A DNA stretch of 7,641 nt, taken from the NCBI GenBank assembly GCA_017452565.1, contig JAFTMF010000135.1, positions 1 through 7,641 on the forward strand. Reading direction: 5' to 3'. The DNA is from Clostridia bacterium (GTDB lineage Bacteria; Bacillota; Clostridia; Oscillospirales; CAG-272). How positions within the stretch are numbered: position 1 is the stretch's first letter; each line of letters opens with the position of its first letter. The notes beneath the pieces are model-generated. The model ran no database searches, was not told the DNA's origin, and saw only the letters and a list, made by a program, of their open reading frames with translations. Positions 5,888-7,641 of this stretch are shown here, piece after piece. The position numbers were made by a program, and so were the translations under genes.

Positions 5888-6646
5888 TTACATTTCCTTG
5901 AATTTTTTGCGCACTTCCAAGGTTTTTCCGCAGCACATTGCACCCTCGGGGCAAGGACCGTTGACACAGGAAGGTCCTGCGGCGGCAAAGAGAAGAGGAG
6001 CGGCGCCCTTTACCAGACGCAGCATCTCGGTTGCCAGTTCACGGATCTCCCACTGGGCACGGTTGCAGCAGCGCAGCGCAAAGAAATTGTAGAGGGAGCG
6101 GGTGTTCATAGTCATGATGATGCGGGTGTCGCATGCGTTGGGGAGGACGAAGCGGGCGTCCTCGTTGGCCAGCTTGCCGGCAGCCTTGTCGGCGTCTGCC
6201 TCGGACTTGCCCTCGGCCATCAGACGAGTCTTGTGATTCTCCTTCAAAATGGTGCGGAGTTTGTCATAAGCCTCGGCATCCCGGCGCATTTCTTCTTCGA
6301 AGATGGCTTTTGCTTCGGGGATAGCGGCGATTTCGGGGGGCATAATGTATTCGAAGCCCGACTTTTCCACGTAGCGCTGGCTTTGTACCGAGTAGGAAGC
6401 GATGCGGTGACGGGTGAGCTGTGCCAGCAGAGTGCGAGAAACGCCCTCAATACCGAAGGTGAAGCTGGCGTGCTCTACGGGAGATTCGTGACCGAGATCG
6501 CCCAGCAGCTTCAGGAAATCCGCTACCTTTTCGGGGGTGAGCTTGTCCATCAGGGTGTCAATATCGCTTTTGGCGTAGCAGAGCTTAGCGGCGGCAGCCA
6601 CCAGCTTATCTGCATCGGGGGTATAGGTTAGCAGTTCTACTTTCAT
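5888..6646 (-). CDS. thyX: FAD-dependent thymidylate synthase ThyX
   Basis: Converts dUMP to dTMP using methylenetetrahydrofolate as carbon donor and reduced FAD/NADPH as reductant; it is the alternative to ThyA and works as a cytoplasmic homotetramer. The signature RHRxxSxxxxSxR is intact: R79-H-R81, S84, S89, R91. Upstream, HESPVEHASFTF (53-64) and downstream RSLYNFFALRCCNRAQWEIR (183-202) match the FAD- and dUMP-binding parts of the family. The C-terminus carries four cysteines, C227, C232, C238 and C239, in PSCVNGPCPEGAMCCGK, an extension that may bind metal. The chosen ATG 6646 (252 residues) has AAGGA ten bases upstream; an in-frame ATG at 6685 would precede the predicted transcription start. 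It is the first gene of a three-gene operon and is divergent from yfbR. Confidence 0.97.
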   Translation of the reverse strand: MKVELLTYTPDADKLVAAAAKLCYAKSDIDTLMDKLTPEKVADFLKLLGDLGHESPVEHASFTFGIEGVSRTLLAQLTRHRIASYSVQSQRYVEKSGFEYIMPPEIAAIPEAKAIFEEEMRRDAEAYDKLRTILKENHKTRLMAEGKSEADADKAAGKLANEDARFVLPNACDTRIIMTMNTRSLYNFFALRCCNRAQWEIRELATEMLRLVKGAAPLLFAAAGPSCVNGPCPEGAMCCGKTLEVRKKFKEM

Positions 6647-6687
6647 GGGGATACCGTCCTTACAGAAAAATGATTCATATTGCATTT

Positions 6688-6716
6688 ATTGTACCATAGA
6701 AGTCGGGGCTTGTCAA
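6688..6716 (-). promoter_or_regulatory. Strong sigma-A promoter of the thyX operon
   Basis: On the minus strand, a perfect TTGACA (complement of 6711-6716) lies 17 bases before TACAAT (complement of 6688-6693). A TG dinucleotide one base before the -10 makes it an extended -10. Transcription would start near 6681, so the thyX start must be ATG 6646. A dyad, TCAACA (6713-6718) / TGTTGA (6725-6730), overlaps the -35 box and could be an operator. Confidence 0.85.
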
Positions 6717-6747
6717 CATTTTTCTGTTGAATGATGGGCAATCAGCC

Positions 6748-6777
6748 TTGACAAATGCCGATTTCGTGTGCTACAAT
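6748..6777 (+). promoter_or_regulatory. Sigma-A promoter of yfbR
   Basis: A perfect TTGACA (6748-6753) lies 18 bases before TACAAT (6772-6777). Transcription should begin near 6784, leaving a long leader of about 110 bases before the ATG at 6893. That leader holds a hairpin, GCAAAATT (6802-6809) / AATTTTGC (6817-6824), and then the repeat hairpin at 6831-6876. Confidence 0.85.
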
Positions 6778-6830
6778 ATGGGACAGACTTGGACAAATCC
6801 CGCAAAATTGCATCGTAATTTTGCTTTATA

Positions 6831-6876
6831 AAAGTTCTTGAGGGGTTTGGGGAACTTCTTTCAAGAAGTTCCCCAA
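6831..6876 (+). repeat. Leader hairpin repeat, copy 2 (upstream of yfbR)
   Basis: A perfect 14-base inverted repeat (6847-6860 with 6863-6876) is preceded by AAAGTTCTTGAGGGG (6831-6845). TTCTTGA (6835-6841) is complementary to TCAAGAA (6861-6867) at the apex and right arm. The order and spacing match copy 1 at 2490-2538. The base differences keep both pairings intact, and three hairpin pairs change together (one T-A to C-G and two A-T to G-C). It ends four bases before the AAGGAG ribosome binding site (6881-6886), close enough to affect translation. Confidence 0.72.
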
Positions 6877-6892
6877 GAAAAAGGAGTAACCT

Positions 6893-7474
6893 ATGCAAAA
6901 CAGCTTTTTCGCTTTGATTTTCAGACAAAAATACATTAAACGCTGGGGGCTTATGCGCAACGTAGCCGACGAGACTCTTGCCGAGCATTCCGCGCAGGTG
7001 GCGATGCTCGCCCACGCCCTTGCACTCATCGGCAACAAGCGGCTTGCGAAGAACTACGATCTGGGAGCAGTCACCGTGGCGGCGCTCTACCACGACGGCT
7101 CGGAGGTCTATACCGGCGATATGCCCACCCCCGTGAAGTACAACTCCCCCGAGCTCAGACAAAGCTATAAGCTCATCGAGGAGCAGGCGGCGCTGACCTT
7201 GCTCTCCCACCTGCCCGAGGATCTGAGAGAGGATTACGCTCCCCTGCTCAGAGAAGATCTGCCCGAGGACGTGCACCGCATCGTCAAAGCGGCGGACAAG
7301 CTGGCGGCCTACATCAAGTGCGTGGAGGAGGTCAAATGCGGCAACACCGAGTTTGCCGACGCCAAAAAGACCACCTTCGAGGCGCTGAAAAAGCGCAACA
7401 TCCCCGAGTTGGAGATCTTTCTCACGGAGTTCCTGCCTGCATTTGAGTTGACACTGGACGAGATGCAGGGGTAA
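6893..7474 (+). CDS. yfbR: YfbR-family 5'-deoxynucleotidase (HD domain)
   Basis: Removes the 5' phosphate from deoxyribonucleoside monophosphates, with a divalent metal held by an HD domain; it is cytoplasmic. The 193-residue product follows E. coli YfbR (about 199 residues) end to end. The conserved blocks are RWGLMRNV (17-24, with W18), EHSAQVAMLAHAL (31-43, H32), ALYHDGSEVYTGDMPTPVKY (64-83, H67, D68, E71, D76) and KAADKLAAYIKCVEE (132-146, D135). All metal and substrate residues known for YfbR appear present, so activity is expected. ATG 6893 follows AAGGAG (6881-6886) by six bases. It has its own promoter (6748-6777) and stands back to back with thyX. This fits control of dUMP/dTMP pools, since dUMP is the ThyX substrate and dTMP its product. 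No obvious terminator follows; the palindromes after 7558 may serve. Confidence 0.95.
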   Translation: MQNSFFALIFRQKYIKRWGLMRNVADETLAEHSAQVAMLAHALALIGNKRLAKNYDLGAVTVAALYHDGSEVYTGDMPTPVKYNSPELRQSYKLIEEQAALTLLSHLPEDLREDYAPLLREDLPEDVHRIVKAADKLAAYIKCVEEVKCGNTEFADAKKTTFEALKKRNIPELEIFLTEFLPAFELTLDEMQG

Positions 7475-7514
7475 TCTTTCACTTCGGTAGGGGAGGGGCT
7501 TGTGTCAAGAGTAA

Positions 7515-7550
7515 CATAGTTTACAAAATGTGTAAGCACATGGTTTACAA
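7515..7550. repeat. Direct repeat pair, possible mobile-element end
   Basis: CATAGTTTACAA (7515-7526) and CATGGTTTACAA (7539-7550) match at 11 of 12 bases, 24 bases apart. ATGTG/CACAT (7528-7532 / 7537-7541) forms a small dyad between them. The block follows TGTCAAG at 7503. Repeated subterminal binding sites behind a TGT end are a feature of some insertion sequences (IS21 family, for example), but no transposase is in the window, so this is tentative. Confidence 0.35.
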
Positions 7551-7557
7551 CCGACTT

Positions 7558-7629
7558 GACCTAAATTGACATTTCCGCTTCGGCTTCGCCTTCGCTCCAA
7601 TGTCAATTTAGGTCCGCGCGAAGCGCGGA
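7558..7629. repeat. Nested palindromes at the right end
   Basis: The 16-base arms GACCTAAATTGACATT (7558-7573) and its complement (7599-7614) share a centre at 7586 with a mini-stem, GGC-TTC-GCC (7582-7590). The intervening 16 bases pair poorly. A second tight hairpin, TCCGCGC-GAA-GCGCGGA (7613-7629), overlaps the right arm by two bases. The stretch 7475-7641 has no other gene signal. Confidence 0.65.
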
Positions 7630-7641
7630 TCACCGTCGACG

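Noticed and set aside
5843..6631. Plus-strand open frame (262 codons)
   Set aside because: It is antisense to thyX, which carries the full RHR signature.
6647..6685. Longer thyX start at ATG 6685
   Set aside because: The predicted -10 box (6688-6693, minus) abuts it, so this codon would lie upstream of the transcript start, and no ribosome binding site precedes it.

Overview
This window looks like chromosomal DNA from a Gram-positive clostridial (Firmicutes) gut-type bacterium, possibly near Oscillospiraceae/Ruminococcaceae. The grounds are: strong sigma-A type promoters (TTGACA-17/18-TACAAT); AGGAG/AAAGGA ribosome binding sites; two lipobox lipoproteins; an RNHCP zinc protein; a FAD-dependent thymidylate synthase (ThyX) with a cysteine-rich tail; and many short triloop palindromes between genes. 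The taxonomic placement is an inference. No phage, CRISPR, plasmid or transposase gene is visible.

Layout. Bases 1-762 (minus strand) hold two small translationally coupled hypothetical genes; the second runs off the left edge. Divergent from them is a YfcE-type metallophosphoesterase (870-1358, plus). It converges on a secreted or membrane-anchored low-complexity protein (1432-2091, minus), with a nested terminator hairpin between them. Bases 2092-2550 contain no gene. They hold a roughly 180-base composite of palindromes, then a promoter and a 5' leader hairpin for an RNHCP-domain protein (2551-2880, plus). A small lipoprotein gene (3002-3613, plus) with its own promoter follows. It converges, over a shared perfect hairpin terminator, on the end of a three-gene minus-strand operon: thyX (5888-6646), an unrecognised 271-residue protein with a degenerate metallopeptidase-like motif (5058-5873), and a lipid-anchored alpha/beta-hydrolase (3653-5029). 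Divergent from thyX is yfbR, a 5'-deoxynucleotidase (6893-7474, plus). The last 165 bases hold no gene, but carry a direct repeat and nested palindromes that could be the edge of a repeat or mobile element.

Functional links. thyX makes dTMP from dUMP, and YfbR dephosphorylates deoxynucleoside monophosphates including these. Their back-to-back promoters (6688-6716 minus, 6748-6777 plus) therefore form a deoxynucleotide-balance locus. The RNHCP gene and yfbR are otherwise unrelated, yet both carry a copy of the same structured leader, with compensatory base changes between copies. This is the most interesting signal in the window. The rest is mostly ordinary housekeeping and envelope genes, and I do not see a clear new defence or biosynthetic system.
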